From Sipunculus nudus (taxonomy: Eukaryota > Annelida > Sipuncula > Golfingiida > Sipunculidae): a DNA stretch of 64,000 nucleotides. Positions 10,240-22,647 of the stretch are shown piece by piece; the first letter of the stretch is position 1; each line of letters begins with the position of its first letter. The notes beneath the pieces are model-generated. The model saw only the letters and a program-made list of their open reading frames with translations. It was not told where the DNA came from and ran no database searches. The stretch covers positions 3,130,601 through 3,194,600 of the forward strand of contig CM049319.1 in assembly GCA_026874595.1 (NCBI GenBank). The letters are read 5' to 3'. The position numbers and the translations under genes are program-made.

Positions 10240-11450
10240 TCAAGGACCTATGAACAATGGGTAAAATGACTCCCCACAGTGCTCAAAATCATGCATTTTG
10301 CCAGTGGACCTTGGTAGACTTTACATCCAGCTAATACCATTTGTGCCCATCTAACAGCTGGAGTGTTAAAATCATGTTCTTTTACACAGCTTGCAGAAAA
10401 TAGGTCACAGTGACATTATTTTAGGTTTCCAAGGAGATTCTATATGGCCATCCCAGAGAGTCATGTATGAGGATTCTAGGCCAAATGGATTCAATTTGTG
10501 CCCCATCTGACCCACTGAGTGCTTTAAAACCATGTTTTTTTCCCTAAATTCCCCAAAATAGAGGTCCCCATGACTTAATTTCAGGTTTCCAGGGAGATTT
10601 GCCTTGGACCTCCCTGGATGTAAAGTTAGAAGTTTCTAGGTCAAATGGTTACAAATTGTGCCCTGTTGACAGATGACAGCTTCATTAGAAGTTTTCAAAA
10701 ATAGAGAAAAAATGTGTAAACGTTCGAAAAAATAAGGTGGTGCCACCAGTCTTCAGATACTGATGAAACTCCATGATCGATATGCATACAAAGAATCATC
10801 GTGTTCAAAGCATTAGTTATTCAGATAATGGAGGTTTTATATCATTTTTTTTAATTATTCTGGGGGGGGGGGGGGGGTAACTTATGAGTTCCATAGCTTG
10901 AAGGATATGGGTAACTGACCTTATTACAGGTTTCCAACGATATTTGCCTTCCCAGGATTTGAAGTAAGAAGTTTCTAGGTTAACCGGCTTCTGTGGCTCA
11001 GGGGTGGAGCACAGGACTCAAGCCAGGAGATCGTGATTTTGAAACTCACCCACCCAGGGTGAGCACTCTGCAGGCTTTATGGGAAGGCTGTGCCCAACAG
11101 CAATGTTTCACTCACAAATGAGTGTGGCTTTCGGGGGTACCTCTGTGTAATGACCCAGCAATGGGGATGATTAAGCACCCAGGGCCTACAGGTGCTGTAG
11201 TCACCGGGCCTGATTGACACCAGGATATAAAATGAGAGGAAGGGGATGATACAGCCCTGTCACGCAGTCCGAAACCGGAATGGAACTCTGCAGATGTACA
11301 TATACGTAATTAAGATAGCATTAAAAAAATTGAAGGCGGGTACCTCCACCAAAAAAAAATTAAAAAAAAAAGATTGTAGGTCCAATGGTTACATTTTTTT
11401 GCCCTGTTTACGGACGACAGAAACAGATTTTGAGCTCAAAAGGTCTGGAC
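10240..11450 (-). mobile_element. Family A element, minus strand, interrupted by a SINE
   Basis: Read on the minus strand, this matches the Family A satellite body described for 60.2-63.9 kb: GTCATCTGTCAACAGGGCACAA, CTAGAAACTTCTAACTT, CATCCAGGGAGGTCC, then the C-tract and AGAATAA (a G-run at 10862-10877 on +). The matching segments are about 10300-10970 and 11373-11440. The intervening block at about 10980-11370 is a tRNA-like SINE inserted into it. Ends are not preserved well enough to place exactly. Confidence 0.6.
10980..11370 (+). mobile_element. tRNA-derived SINE with A-rich tail, nested in Family A
   Basis: The head GGCTTCTGTGGCTCAGGGG with GGTGGAGC resembles an A box, and GATCGTGATTTTGAAACTC, about 35 bp on, resembles a B box (GWTCRANNC). 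A ~300-bp non-tRNA body follows and ends in A-runs near 11349-11372. Flanking Family A sequence resumes directly on either side, which defines the insertion. The promoter boxes are degenerate. Confidence 0.5.
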
Positions 11451-12480
11451 CATATGAGAGTGTAAATAAAGGGAGAATAATTATTATTTCTATGCGTGAG
11501 ACGACTGTACTGTATACATCTGACTCGCTCAGCAAGGTCATATCAGGACTGTAACATATGTCACTCTGACGTGACGCCTCATACAATACCGTGTCACGGC
11601 CACAATGGCCTGTCAATCAAACCGGCTACATACATTGAAACGGACAATGAGAGATCAAAGTTCAAAGACAGACACCCGTGAGTATCAGGCATAGATTATG
11701 AGTAAATACTACATATATGTAGTCAGAGCTCTGATGTTATCAATAAATTTGATATCTGGATATTGTTTTGGACTAAGCTGATGTGAGATTAGTAATATAC
11801 AATCAGAGAAATTAATACAATAATTTTTCCCCAAGTCTGTTAAATATAATAATCATGGAAATGCCTGATGCTGGAATGCGCAATCGATGATAGCCAAAAG
11901 GACAAATAACAGGTTTCAGTTGGTATGTGGATCGGAACAAAGCCCCCCCCCCCCCCCCCCCCCCCCGGTCCACGATGACAGAGAGAGGTTATCTTTATGT
12001 CATCAACGTCTAAGTTGGACAAATCTGCCCCATCTGGTGACAATAGGTAACATTAACGAGGCAGTTTTGTCCACCACAGAAGAGATTACAGATCCATCAG
12101 GTGAGCGTGTGTGTTTGTTCGTGTATTTCTGTATTTTGTGCATGTATTTCAGTATTTATGCCGTCATGTCCATTTAATCAGTAAATAGGTCGCCGAGAAA
12201 TAAACGACATCATACCTGGTGGGACTCTGTGTGAAATGAGACACGCAGTGAATAATAAGGTCAAAGTTCATCAGGTGTGCGTCGTGTGTGTACATATGAC
12301 AGTTTCTGCCAGTCAACCAAATGGGACTAACACAATAAGAACAGCCTATCAGCGGTCCTCCATGGCTGGTTAAGTTTTAAGCTGAGGCAATTCAGAATAG
12401 GCACTGGCTTTGAAGAGCTCGATATGTTAAATAGGTGGTTCAAGTCCCAATTGTTATAGGCCTCATTTCAATTTGCAATG
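11451..12480. other. Intergenic repeat-poor stretch with a C-tract
   Basis: It includes a C homopolymer at about 11943-11966 and otherwise unremarkable sequence. No exon with convincing splice sites or domain was seen. Confidence 0.4.
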
Positions 12481-12565
12481 TTTTATTCGTAGGTGGTAAA
12501 TTATATGAATCCGGCACAGATGTTTTATTCATAGGTGGTAAATTATATGAATCTGGCACAGATAC
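12481..12565 (+). repeat. Two-copy 42-bp tandem repeat
   Basis: TATTCGTAGGTGGTAAATTA and the rest of the unit (ATGAATCCGGCACAGATGTTT) is repeated directly as TATTCATAGGTGGTAAATTA with two or three substitutions. Confidence 0.8.
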
Positions 12566-12592
12566 AGAAACATTTCCAGGTTTGGTGTTAAG

Positions 12593-13010
12593 TTAAAGGG
12601 ACCTATTCCGATACCTGACGTCCATTTTCTGAATATAATCGCCTGGGCCTTTCATAAAAATATGCCAGAAAATCCCGATATCGCCGCACACAAGCTATGT
12701 TGTTTATGTCCAGGTGTTTGTAACGTGGGGCCTGCAAATAATCCAATACATGAAACAAGGCAATCTGGCGGCACGTCCGACGAACCAGAGTTTTGCGAAG
12801 TGCGTTTTGCATCTGGATTCCTTTCAACTTCTGCACACATGCAACCAATCACCTTAGAATACATGGATTTTTTTTTCGTTTGTCAACACTGCTGTGTTTA
12901 CGATACAGCTTGTAGACAAACAAGCTCATACATCCGTCACAGAGGCATTATAAGAACTCTTCCTAATAGGAATTATCTTACGTTCATTATTATGTATGCA
13001 GGGTGAGCCA
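12593..13010. repeat. Dispersed repeat (Family C), copy 1
   Basis: It begins near AAAGGGACC and shares an ordered series of blocks with 42060-42510: CGCCGCACACA, TGTTTAT, CCAGAGTTTTGC.AAG.GCGTTTTGCA, CATGCAACC, ACCTTAG.ATACA, TTCGTTTGTCA.CA..G.TGTGT, GACAAAC, TACATCC..CAC and AAGA. Open frames exist on both strands but are not conserved between the copies, so it is treated as a non-coding dispersed repeat about 410 bp long. Confidence 0.6.
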
Positions 13011-13112
13011 AAAATCAAATATATTTTGCAGGAGAGCTAGGTGAATGTCTGGCTTAAAGAGCAGCTGTATACGGTCAAGCGGAGTGCATACAGCGACAGA
13101 GAGGACTCGCAT

Positions 13113-13167
13113 ATGGTCGATATTCAATTAAGATTTTTACTTTTTGGTCTATGGGCCATTGCTACAG
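13113..13167 (+). CDS. Candidate signal-peptide exon (orphan), donor at 13168
   Basis: ATG at 13113 encodes MVDIQLRFLLFGLWAIAT and then hits a consensus donor (ACAG|GTAATG) in phase 1. A short hydrophobic leader ending in a phase-1 donor is typical of secreted or membrane-protein first exons. Spliced to the SORD exon at 14420 it would meet a stop one base before the SORD ATG, making only an upstream ORF. Spliced to the lectin exon at 32494 it would be in frame. The Kozak context is weak (C at -3). It may be an alternative first exon, a lost gene or chance. Confidence 0.35.
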
Positions 13168-13169
13168 GT

Positions 13170-14419
13170 AATGAGTTATGAGAAAGTGTGTGCAAAAGTT
13201 TGTATTTAAAACGGTTTGTCATAAACGGTCTGCATATAGCGTAAGATTACTATTGTGTTTCAGGATATTCTTGGTGAAATTTTCGATTCTACAAACGAGT
13301 CAAAATAAAAAAAAATAGATGATCCTCAACTCATGAATCTGTATATACATGATGCTGGAGCAAACCAAGTTTCAGGACAATACGTGAACCGATAGCTGAG
13401 AAAATTACACCGTTTCTGTGATTTGGCCGTCTCAGAAATACATTTAAAACTATTTACTAAATAACAAATATATAAATGGAATCATTAGTTTCACATTAGC
13501 AATTTATCTTTCCAAGATGAACAAGCATAGCAGATATTATGGCAGTCTTTGCATTAATATTTGAGATACTGGAGCTTTCGTGTGTAATGTTACTCAAAGT
13601 GGACAAGCCACAGTGTAATTTATACCTTTGTTAGAAATAATTAAGCAATATATGGTTCTTGTTTGTTCAAATTTTGCAAAGGTTACAAGGTAAATGAGGT
13701 ACATTATTTTAATGTTGTGATGGAATACATATTTCTGCCTTAAGGCTCACAAGTCATCATTGGTAACAATTGAGATTTTACCAGCACCTAACATGCAGGA
13801 AAATAAGTATATATATATATTTACTACGATTTAAACTTGTGCACTAGAAACGACAAAAAACATCGCTATAGCTAAACATCACTAAGCCTATACCTAAAAT
13901 TTTGGTGCAGTCCTCTGTGGGATTTGGCGAGCATCCACAATATATCTTGAACATTTTTTTTTGGAAAATCACATCCTGCCGTTTTTAAGAAAACTTGCTT
14001 TTAACAAGGAAGGCAGAGATGAAGGTCATGGTGATATCACCAATGAGATATCATTTTAAAACAAAGCATGTCCGGGTTCACGGACATTGTCTCTGGGTTT
14101 GATCAAGATGTGAAACGATATGATTATAAAGTATAAAAATGGACAGAGGTTTTCTCAGATCACAATCAAAAGTAGAGGAGCGAGTTCAAATGCACGCACT
14201 GCATGCGTGACATGTATTGTTTAAATAAGTTTTTAAGACTTCTTTCAGTACAACTAAAATTTCAGTCTTTCTTCATGAGAAGCAACCAACCAACGAGGAC
14301 AACATCTAATTGAAATAAAAATGCGAAAAATCAAGATATCCGGAAAACATTCTGGTATATATATCCTCCCTCTCTTCCTTTGGCGTTTGAAAATATTAAT
14401 TATATTTCTGTTTCCGCAG
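13170..14419. other. Sequence upstream of the SORD start exon
   Basis: AT-rich, with no recognised repeat or exon other than the 13113 candidate. The SORD start codon lies in an exon that begins at acceptor TTTCCGCAG (14411-14419), so an untranslated 5' exon and the promoter must lie further upstream; they were not identified. Confidence 0.4.
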
Positions 14420-14446
14420 CTCCTCAGGTGTTACCGTTCTGTTGAG

Positions 14447-17400
14447 ATGGAGGAAAACCTGGCAGCGGTCGTCAAGGGAGACGGGAGTATAACATTTGTA
14501 CGTACTCCTTTTCGTCATATTATTTATTCTGTCAAAGGGAAGCCAGCTAATATAAAACCTATATTGCTTATAAAAAATCTTTTTAATTCGTTTGATTCTG
14601 ATAATGAGTTTAAGGTGCTTCAAGGTCGCTTTAAATGATGCAAATTACTCCTATCTTGTAGGAAAATATTTCTGTTCCTAAGCCAGGACCAAATCGTAAG
14701 TACCATTAATCCTCTCTGTATGTGTTTCAGAGCAAATAATCCATCTGTATCAACTTTGTACAGTCAAGTACATATCCATATAAAGTGTCTCGTGGATTTA
14801 AGAATAGACGGATCATACAGCAGAAACATGGGGTATACGAAACGAACGATTTTGCACACCTATCATAAACATATCAAGAAAGCCCTCATTTAATTTATAA
14901 AGTACTAATTTTTCTTAGCACTAGTCCTTAGGTTTCTCTGCCAGTGCTTTGAGCCGGTTATGCTTATATTTTGTGTCAATATGAATTGTGTTCACTTTAA
15001 ATAATATATCAAACTCAACATATTTCAGAGGTGTTGGTGGAGATCCAGTCCGTGGGGATATGTGGGTCTGATCTCAAGTTCTGGAAGTATGGCGTCTGTG
15101 GCCTCTTCCGTTTGGATGGCCGGCCAATGGTGATTGGTCACGAGGCTAGTGGCGTCGTCGCGCAGGTGGGAAGTGATGTCACAAATCTCCAAGTGGGTAA
15201 GTGTGCTAAGTTGAAAGTGATTTAGGAGACTTAAATCGGTTTCAGCTTGATGTATTACATTTGAAACCAGCTTTAATGTTTTCTTAGATTTGCGCAGATT
15301 TTTTTTTTCAAATCTGTTATTGCTAATGAAATTTGGCTGTCTTTTCGTTATACATGGATCTTCATGTTGAATTTTCACTTTGAATTAAACTAATGTTTTT
15401 TAGGAGACCGCGTGGCGGTAGAGCCAGGCGTCCCGTGTCGTCGCTGTGACGTATGTAAACGAGGTCGGTACAACCTTTGTGCAGACATGCGGTTTTGTTC
15501 AACGCCACCTGTCGACGGAAATTTGTGCCGCTTCTTTGCACAAGATGCAGACTTCTGCTTCAAGTTTGTGCATTATCTTTATTGTACTTTTTTTTTATTT
15601 TTTTAGTTATATTGTTTACTATTTAACTAAATCATTAAGGATTATTCTATGAAGTTAGTCACATTGCACTCCATTTTCCAAAATGTCCCAAATTCATTTT
15701 GTTTTTGAAGTTTAATTATTATACCTTAAACACCTTAAGTCTGATAACAGGAAACTTTCAAAATGCGTTTTCAGGAATGTGCAGCTATCAGTAACATAAT
15801 TTGAGTGGAATGGTCCGTTCGAACAAATGGAATTTCTCCTATCTTGTTATTTCAGACTTCCGCCGGAAGTGAGCTTAGACGAGGGAGCGATGGTAGAGCC
15901 CCTATCGGTGGCCGTGTACAGCTGTGAGCGGGGTGGTGTGACGCTTGGTTCAAACGTTCTTATTTGTGGCGCTGGTCAGTGGGCCTATGTAATCTTAACG
16001 GTTGTCACGTGATGCTTCTGACATAAATATACATGTACATTCATTAATACACTCCTTTCATTCCTATGCTGAACTTTTCATTTAACTTTGGACTTCTTTA
16101 TTCGCACTTATCTCTCATAATGTACCAAATCTGCTTTCATGGTGCATGGTTTTACTTACTGAAGAGAGAAGATGTTTATGCTGTTAAATCTGGTACATGT
16201 GTTAGGTTTCGTCAGACATATTGTAAACCATTCCAGGTCCAGTTGGGGTTCTTACGCTAAAGGTCGCGAAGGCTCTGGGAGCAAGCCAAGTCATACTTAC
16301 AGGTAAGATAGCCACATCAACATTTTCCTAAATAAAAGTTAGTGGCCACTCTCTTACAATCTGCAGCGTATTTAACAGATTTCTTTAAAAAAAATAATTT
16401 TTACTCTTTTGCAGAAAGGAGAAAAAAAATGTATGAAACCAAAATTAATTGGACTGAACTTTAATGTGTTCAGGTGTTACATACTCAGTAAAATACTATA
16501 CACCTGAAAGGAAATTTAAGTTTTAGGTATCGTAAATTTTAATTTAAATGGTTTCCGATGAGGTAAAGAATATTTGACTTACGTGAAAATCGCCGTTATT
16601 TTTTATTTATTTATTATTTATTTTACCCGGAATTGTGTTACCACCGCAACTATAAAATACCGATAATGTAAAATAATGGAGTCCTGATATACAGGTTCAC
16701 ATATACGCGTTGGTGGTAATTTATCTGGTTCAAATGACGTTTGAATCGTTACATTCCCAAAATGTTTGAAAATTACACAAAACATTTTCCATGCAAATAT
16801 ATTTTGTTATAAATACATAGGTTTTAAATACTTCAGCAAATTAGTTTTTACCGTAGAAAAAGGCTGATTCTTAATATCATTTGCATTTAGACATTGACGA
16901 CAACAGACTTCAGTTCGCGAAAGAGCAAGGGGCGGATCACGTGTTTAACGTATGCCACGTGACCTCTACCGAGGACGTTGTCAAGGAAATCAGAACGAGG
17001 TTGGGTTTATCGCCAGACGTTAGTTTTGAATGCGCGGGATCGGACGCCACTCTCATCACGTGTATGAAGGTAAAGGACAAAAAAAATGGAAGTCTTCTTA
17101 CTTACAATTTTGAAATGGAAATAAAGATAGTAAATGGGGGTGGGTGAATATATTTTCTCTGATTTCCCACCAATACCCCTCACTATATCCCTGACCCACA
17201 TCGTTACTCAGAGCACGCCAAAATGTATTCAAATCAATCAGTTTATGCCATTTATGATAACATTCCGATAGCCACTCATAACTAGAATAATAGTTTAATG
17301 CAATAGCAGTGTTTGACCTGCCATGTGACTACACTTAACCCTCAGGCATAAAAGCAATAGCATGCTCCCCTTTAGTTCCACGGATCTTTTTTATGACTAG

Positions 17401-18426
17401 AACTGTGCATCTCAATGGAAACATGCCTCCACCATGTCAGCAGAACGTGTTGCGATCACACTGGAAACACTCCGAGGTACAGGGCGCGATCGAGCGACAC
17501 CTGAACAGGTGACCTGGCCACACTGATGAGGCGGGAGCTTGTTTGCATTTATAATACTTAAATTGTTATCCATCTTTCCAGGTTCATTCGTGCATAAGTG
17601 ACCGTATGTTTGTGAATATTCCTTCATGGCGCTCCAGAATCCAAAGAAGATGATTAATCAACACCAAATGCTAATCGAATTACCGAAAAGCCCTGAACAT
17701 TTCATGAGATTCCGTTCATGAAGACGTGATTAATGTAGTGAACAATCACACACAAACACACGAACGGGGATGAACGCATACCTTCCTGGCTGAGGCAATT
17801 ATAATATCCATTATTTAATATCTATTAAATTCATAAACATGATATCTTTCCTTCACTACAGGCGACTAAATCAGGTGGTAGCGTAGTTCTGGTTGGACGT
17901 GGCTCACTCACACCGTCTTTACCCATAGTAGACGCTGCCGTCAGAGAGGTGGACATCAAGGGGATATTCCGATATGCTAATTGGTAAGATGATGTCATAA
18001 CTATATACATAATCTTAAATAAAATTAAAGTAGTTCTATAAATTGAGGGAGACAGATGGCTGGGCACATGCTTTGTTAAAATATCAAGAAACCTCTCTAC
18101 TTAAACCTTTCACCTTATGAAACAAGTCATCATGGAATAATTAATTGTTGTTTATACCATGAGGTTACTGCATGATTTTCATTTGCATTTTGTTATTATT
18201 ATATCTTGTCGGAGAACAAAGCTAGACACGCGTTTTGGAAATTCATTTAATTTTAATGTTCTTTTTTAGTTATCCACGAGCTATTGAAATGCTTCGTGTG
18301 GGAGCTATTGACGTCAAGCCTTTAGTGACGCACCACTTCCGGCTCGAAGAGAGCCAATCGGCATTCGAGACCGCTATCTCCAAGGAAACCAAGGCAATCA
18401 AAGTAATGATTCACTGTGGGAAGTGA
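14447..18426 (+). CDS. SORD: Sorbitol dehydrogenase (L-iditol 2-dehydrogenase)
   Basis: Coding exons: 14447-14497, 14662-14695, 15029-15196, 15404-15563, 15856-15974, 16237-16302, 16891-17069, 17862-17983 and 18270-18426. All introns are GT..AG with consistent phases, giving 351 aa, the usual SORD length. The enzyme oxidises sorbitol to fructose with NAD+ in the cytosol (polyol pathway). Visible features are GICGSD (Cys40), GHEASG (His66, Glu67) and the EPLSV glutamate (Glu152), the catalytic-zinc/water ligands; GAGPVG (176-181) with Asp200 for NAD binding; and FRYAN, which is typical of the family. Unlike mammalian SORD, the lobe [15 protein letters not shown] (Cys96, 99, 102, 110) keeps four cysteines for a structural zinc, as in insect and yeast enzymes. 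The ATG is chosen because the exon is entered from an upstream intron and the N-terminus then aligns with family length. Confidence 0.95.
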
Positions 18427-18590
18427 ATGATGACGTCATCATAAATGTACAAGTACCATGCAAACCATAAATATAGTAATTATAAATTATAAGAAAGCTG
18501 AAACATTCAGTTTTTAAGCTGTAGAGACGGTTTCGTATTTTCTTCAAGGTTACCATGATGACGGCAGTATACTTTAATTTTTAAATATAG
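18427..18590 (+). other. SORD 3' UTR start
   Basis: Follows the TGA at 18424-18426. No clear AATAAA is placed close by, so the transcript end is undetermined. Confidence 0.35.
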
Positions 18591-19034
18591 CAGTGATGTA
18601 GTTGAGTACACACCATCCGAGTCCAAGTCCGAGTCCTTGAGGTTCGAGTCCAAGTCCACCTTCTTCGAGTCCGAGTCTTTTGTGATCCCGAGTCCGAGTC
18701 TAATACAAATATCCGTAAGATTAATATGAAAATACAAATTTTAGATTACCAAGTACATTTTACAGTTATGTAGTTCACACATCCTTTTACTATGATGGTA
18801 AATTACTTATATAGATCCCGCTGCTGAGCAAAGCTTGGTATACAGTGTTATTACTTTGTAATATTCTATAAGTAGTTCGCATAACTACATAAGTCTTTAT
18901 GATATTTGGCAGAGTTTGTTTCTATTATACTCGGCCTGATTTCTCAAGTCCTTAATTACCCCCGTGTCTGAGTCCCCCCAAAAATGGACTTGTATCAAAG
19001 TCCGGACTTGAGTCCTAGCTATAGTACATCACTG
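18591..19034. mobile_element. MITE-like element with GAGTCC-type hexamer repeats
   Basis: It starts CAGTGATGTAGTTGAG and ends CTATAGTACATCACTG, giving short terminal inverted repeats (CAGTGATGTA). The first 100 bp are a degenerate hexamer array (GAGTCCGAGTCCAAG), and inverse-related GAGTCC/GGACTC words recur near 18960-19015. No convincing target-site duplication is visible, and the class (hAT-like) is inferred only from the CAGTG-type terminus. Confidence 0.45.
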
Positions 19035-19309
19035 GAAAATACAATGTCATTTTAATTTGATGTATTCTTAGACAAATCGGCTTATTCTGAATTTCTGTGA
19101 TGGTCAATTTTGTTACCCACGTCTTTGTATTTTTTACCAATAATTAAGGTTTGAATTACGCAAGATACTACGTAATTATTATCATTGAACGATAGTTAAT
19201 GTATGTGTATTTTTTTATGCCCGTCTGATCAGACAATGAGTAAGAAAATGTATAAAGATTTTGACATTAAATCTAAAGTGTACTGTTTCTTAGTGCGCGT
19301 TCATTTTGC

Positions 19310-19623
19310 TGGTGCGAGGGGGGCGTAGGGTGCTGGTCGCCCCCCCCCCCCCCCTCTTTTCGACCTTACCAAAAAAAAAACTGAGAAAAAACTCATGGTA
19401 CACCGTAACGCTTCCAGTATCGATGTATGTCTTGCTTTATAATGCATTTAAGCTGCCCCTTATTGCACGATGACAACCTAAATTTTACAAAAAATTTTCT
19501 ACACCAGGGAAACGGGTACCCCCCCCCCCCCCCCCAAACCCCGTGGCGCTTCGCGGCCTCGCAATGTGAGAGGCTCCCTCCCCCCTCCCCCCCCCTCTCA
19601 ATTCCTGTATCCGCCCCTGTGTA
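19310..19623 (-). mobile_element. Decayed hAT-MITE-like segment with C-tracts
   Basis: It ends in TCCTGTATCCGCCCCTG, the inverse of the CAGGGGCGGATAC-type terminus seen at 10166. The interior holds three C-tracts (19340-19354, 19509-19524, 19580-19594). The left end is uncertain. Confidence 0.35.
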
Positions 19624-19659
19624 CAGTGCAGAGTTTTAAGGCCCATTATTACCTCCGCT

Positions 19660-19661
<2 letters not shown>

Positions 19662-19695
<34 letters not shown>
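19662..19695 (+). repeat. (GT)n microsatellite
   Basis: About 17 uninterrupted GT units. Confidence 0.95.
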
Positions 19696-19697
<2 letters not shown>

Positions 19698-20584
19698 GTT
19701 TGTGTGTTTGTTCACAATATAGGCCTAACTCGCGCAATAGTAGGCAGAATCTAAGGGACATTTTCAGGGCCTTACGTGATTGGGCCAATGAAGAATTAGA
19801 TTTTCGTGTAGATCCGGAAAGTGATCCTGATTCAGGAGCGTCATCAAAGTATATTCACAAACCTAAAGTCATTATGCACGAATGAGCCTAGCAATATGAG
19901 CCGAATAAGTGAATGAAAACACGGATTGCAGGGCAAGCCACAACAGGCACCCCTACATGGCGGAAGCTTGCATTCCTTAGAATGTAGATATCTATTTTTT
20001 TTGTTGGTTTCCTTTTATTTATTTTTCAGTGATTGTTTGATTCAGGGTCACGTTTCCATGATTAATCAAAGTCATATGTCGTCTTCCTGTGACTGTGCAG
20101 TGTATTACGTAATTCTCTCCTGACTGTGCTTCTCATTACTCAACGTCATGTCACGTGACTGTTTATTAAAGCCAAATGCCTTAACGACAGCCTTGAATAC
20201 GTCTGTGCAGGGGAATATGAAAAAAAGTATGCGGCTAACATTGAAACTAAGCGGATTATCACAAGGCTTAAAACTGGTTTTTGTTTACGTGATGAGTTAA
20301 TGTACAAGAGCGATAATTTTATCTTTTATAATATTTATCTTTTATTTCTAGATGTGGTTTCCTAACAAAAGATGTACTAAGATATCGAGAGAATGAAACT
20401 ATTGTATGAATTGTATCTACATAACTATGAATAATACTAAAGATTATTGTAAAATAACAATGTTTTTAATAAGAAATGGTTTTCTTCCTGGCGATAATTA
20501 GTCACTCGTGTATTAATTTAAGGTTTTCAGACAGGGTTCGACATTAACGCTCAGCCTCTCGTCCGAGTGTGGGCAAATTGCGTG

Positions 20585-20588
<4 letters not shown>

Positions 20589-20651
<63 letters not shown>

Positions 20652-20654
20652 TAT
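20589..20654. repeat. (AT)n microsatellite
   Basis: About 65 bp of alternating TA with one slip near 20644. Confidence 0.95.
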
Positions 20655-21008
20655 CTTAGTAATGTATTTCAACCTATGAAAAAAAAAGAAAAAATTCACC
20701 CGATCGCACCATATATTTTTTCTGTTAACAGAGTCCGTATACAGTACAACACTTTCTTGTGGCCTTATTTCATTATCAACATAACGTAAATCCACGTATT
20801 TTAATAAAGAGGATCGGTTTTTAACAGTAATCTGATCGAGCGAGTGTTTATAACCGTTGACAGTCACGAGAAACCCTGTGCGTTTTTTTTCCCCCGAGAT
20901 AAGCACAGCAATGTGTAAGGGGGTGATGTTGCCATATGGTCATGTGACCTGTTTTGTAAATTATATGTTAAACCAGAGCTCAGCACGATTAGCTGCTGCG
21001 TATTGGAC

Positions 21009-21078
21009 ATGGATTACTGGGTTTACCTCCTTTACCCCGTACTTGTACTGATACAGAGGACTGTCCAGGCAAACAATG
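21009..21078 (+). CDS. Lectin receptor exon 1: signal peptide
   Basis: ATG in a good context (GGACATGG) encodes [16 protein letters not shown] and then RTVQANN, a hydrophobic leader with a plausible cleavage after VQA. The donor ATG|GTAAGT is near-perfect and in phase 1, matching the acceptor phase at 32494. It is preferred over the 13113 candidate because no gene intervenes. Confidence 0.65.
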
Positions 21079-21959
21079 GTAAGTAGTTAATTTAAATTAG
21101 TTTACACCTTGACATTATACAGTTCTGTTCATATACAAGTTTTCTGTTCCCATATATTCCAGCACTGTAGAAATGTGTTCGCTTCAACTGGTGTGTACGC
21201 CTGGGTAGAAATTCTATACGTGTATGAATAGGGCACGCGGAAGCTTGCTTTTGTGACCTCTGTTTTATATGTACAGAGCATTGCAAATAGGACATTTTTT
21301 AAACTGTTATCCGATGTACCATTTGGTTATATTACGTTAGTGTTTATAGGCTTTATTCAAATAATGTATGATGTGAGGAATTTAATACTGCAAATCACGC
21401 CGTGACAGCGGCAGCGCCCCTTCTGACAGCTATAATCATAACATTGTTAAATTGACACATTACTCGTGGGCTGTCACAGCTCTGTGCAGGACGGGTATAC
21501 ACAATAACCCACATGCATAGATTCTTAAAGGCTGTACAGTGTTATAGCTAGCTATAGTACGGTGAAAACTAAACAGGGTGTAAAGTACAATGAATATGTT
21601 CAAGCTGGTATCCTCAGATAAAGCCAGCCCATTCTTCTGGTATCCTTCCATGTTTTTAAGTACATTATGACGGAGGGTTGGGATAACACCCAAGGAACAA
21701 CCCGTCAAGAGTTGGAAATAATTTGAACAACCCTAATATGATATTGAATGATATTGATTAAAAAAATGAAGTTGTTACAAAAGAAAGAGCATTTCTTTAT
21801 TCTTTATATCGGCTCACAGCCAGAGCCATTCAATGGTATTTGAGAGCGTTCTAGACCTGACCTAAGATGGCGAATCGCGACATATGTTATATGTGTAGCT
21901 TTGTACTGTAGTTATAGAAATTGTGTCATTTGATCATTCATTGAGGGAATCCCCGGGAA

Positions 21960-22023
<64 letters not shown>

Positions 22024-22539
22024 TCAGGAATTTCAGGAATATTTCTCTAAACCGCTTTTTAATTTGAAAATCAAATCCTTTCACATCGGTTAAAATGTAA
22101 ACTTTCTTGAAAAGGCAAACAATGCTTTGATAGGTTTTAGTATATTGTAACAACAGGCCTGTCAGTCCAATATAAATGGCCAATACATTAATGAAGGTCG
22201 GGTTAAAATTCATTTTTACCAAAGCCTGGATCTGCCTGATATATATTTAAATACTTTTAAGTAACAATTTCAACATTTATCTCTCCTTACAGACATTCCT
22301 CGCGTGTTATGGGTTCCCCTTTTAAAAAGCTAGACTTCCAGACCTATAACATCTATTTTCCAGCTGCACAGTTATCAGTGTGGCTTTTTTTTCGGGCAAG
22401 CACCAACACATAATGATGCCCTTAAACGTGAGAAACAGAGAGGGGAAAGAGATTAATGAATGAGTTTTTTTATTAAAGCTACAGTAATTAAATAGAGTAA
22501 TTGTTGAATGTCAGGAAATTGTTCTTTGGAATGTGATTA

Positions 22540-22585
<46 letters not shown>

Positions 22586-22591
22586 TATATA

Positions 22592-22647
<56 letters not shown>

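Noticed and set aside
12662-13006. 114-aa open frame rich in Cys/His
   Set aside because: It lies inside the Family C repeat, and the frame is not maintained in the second copy at 42060.
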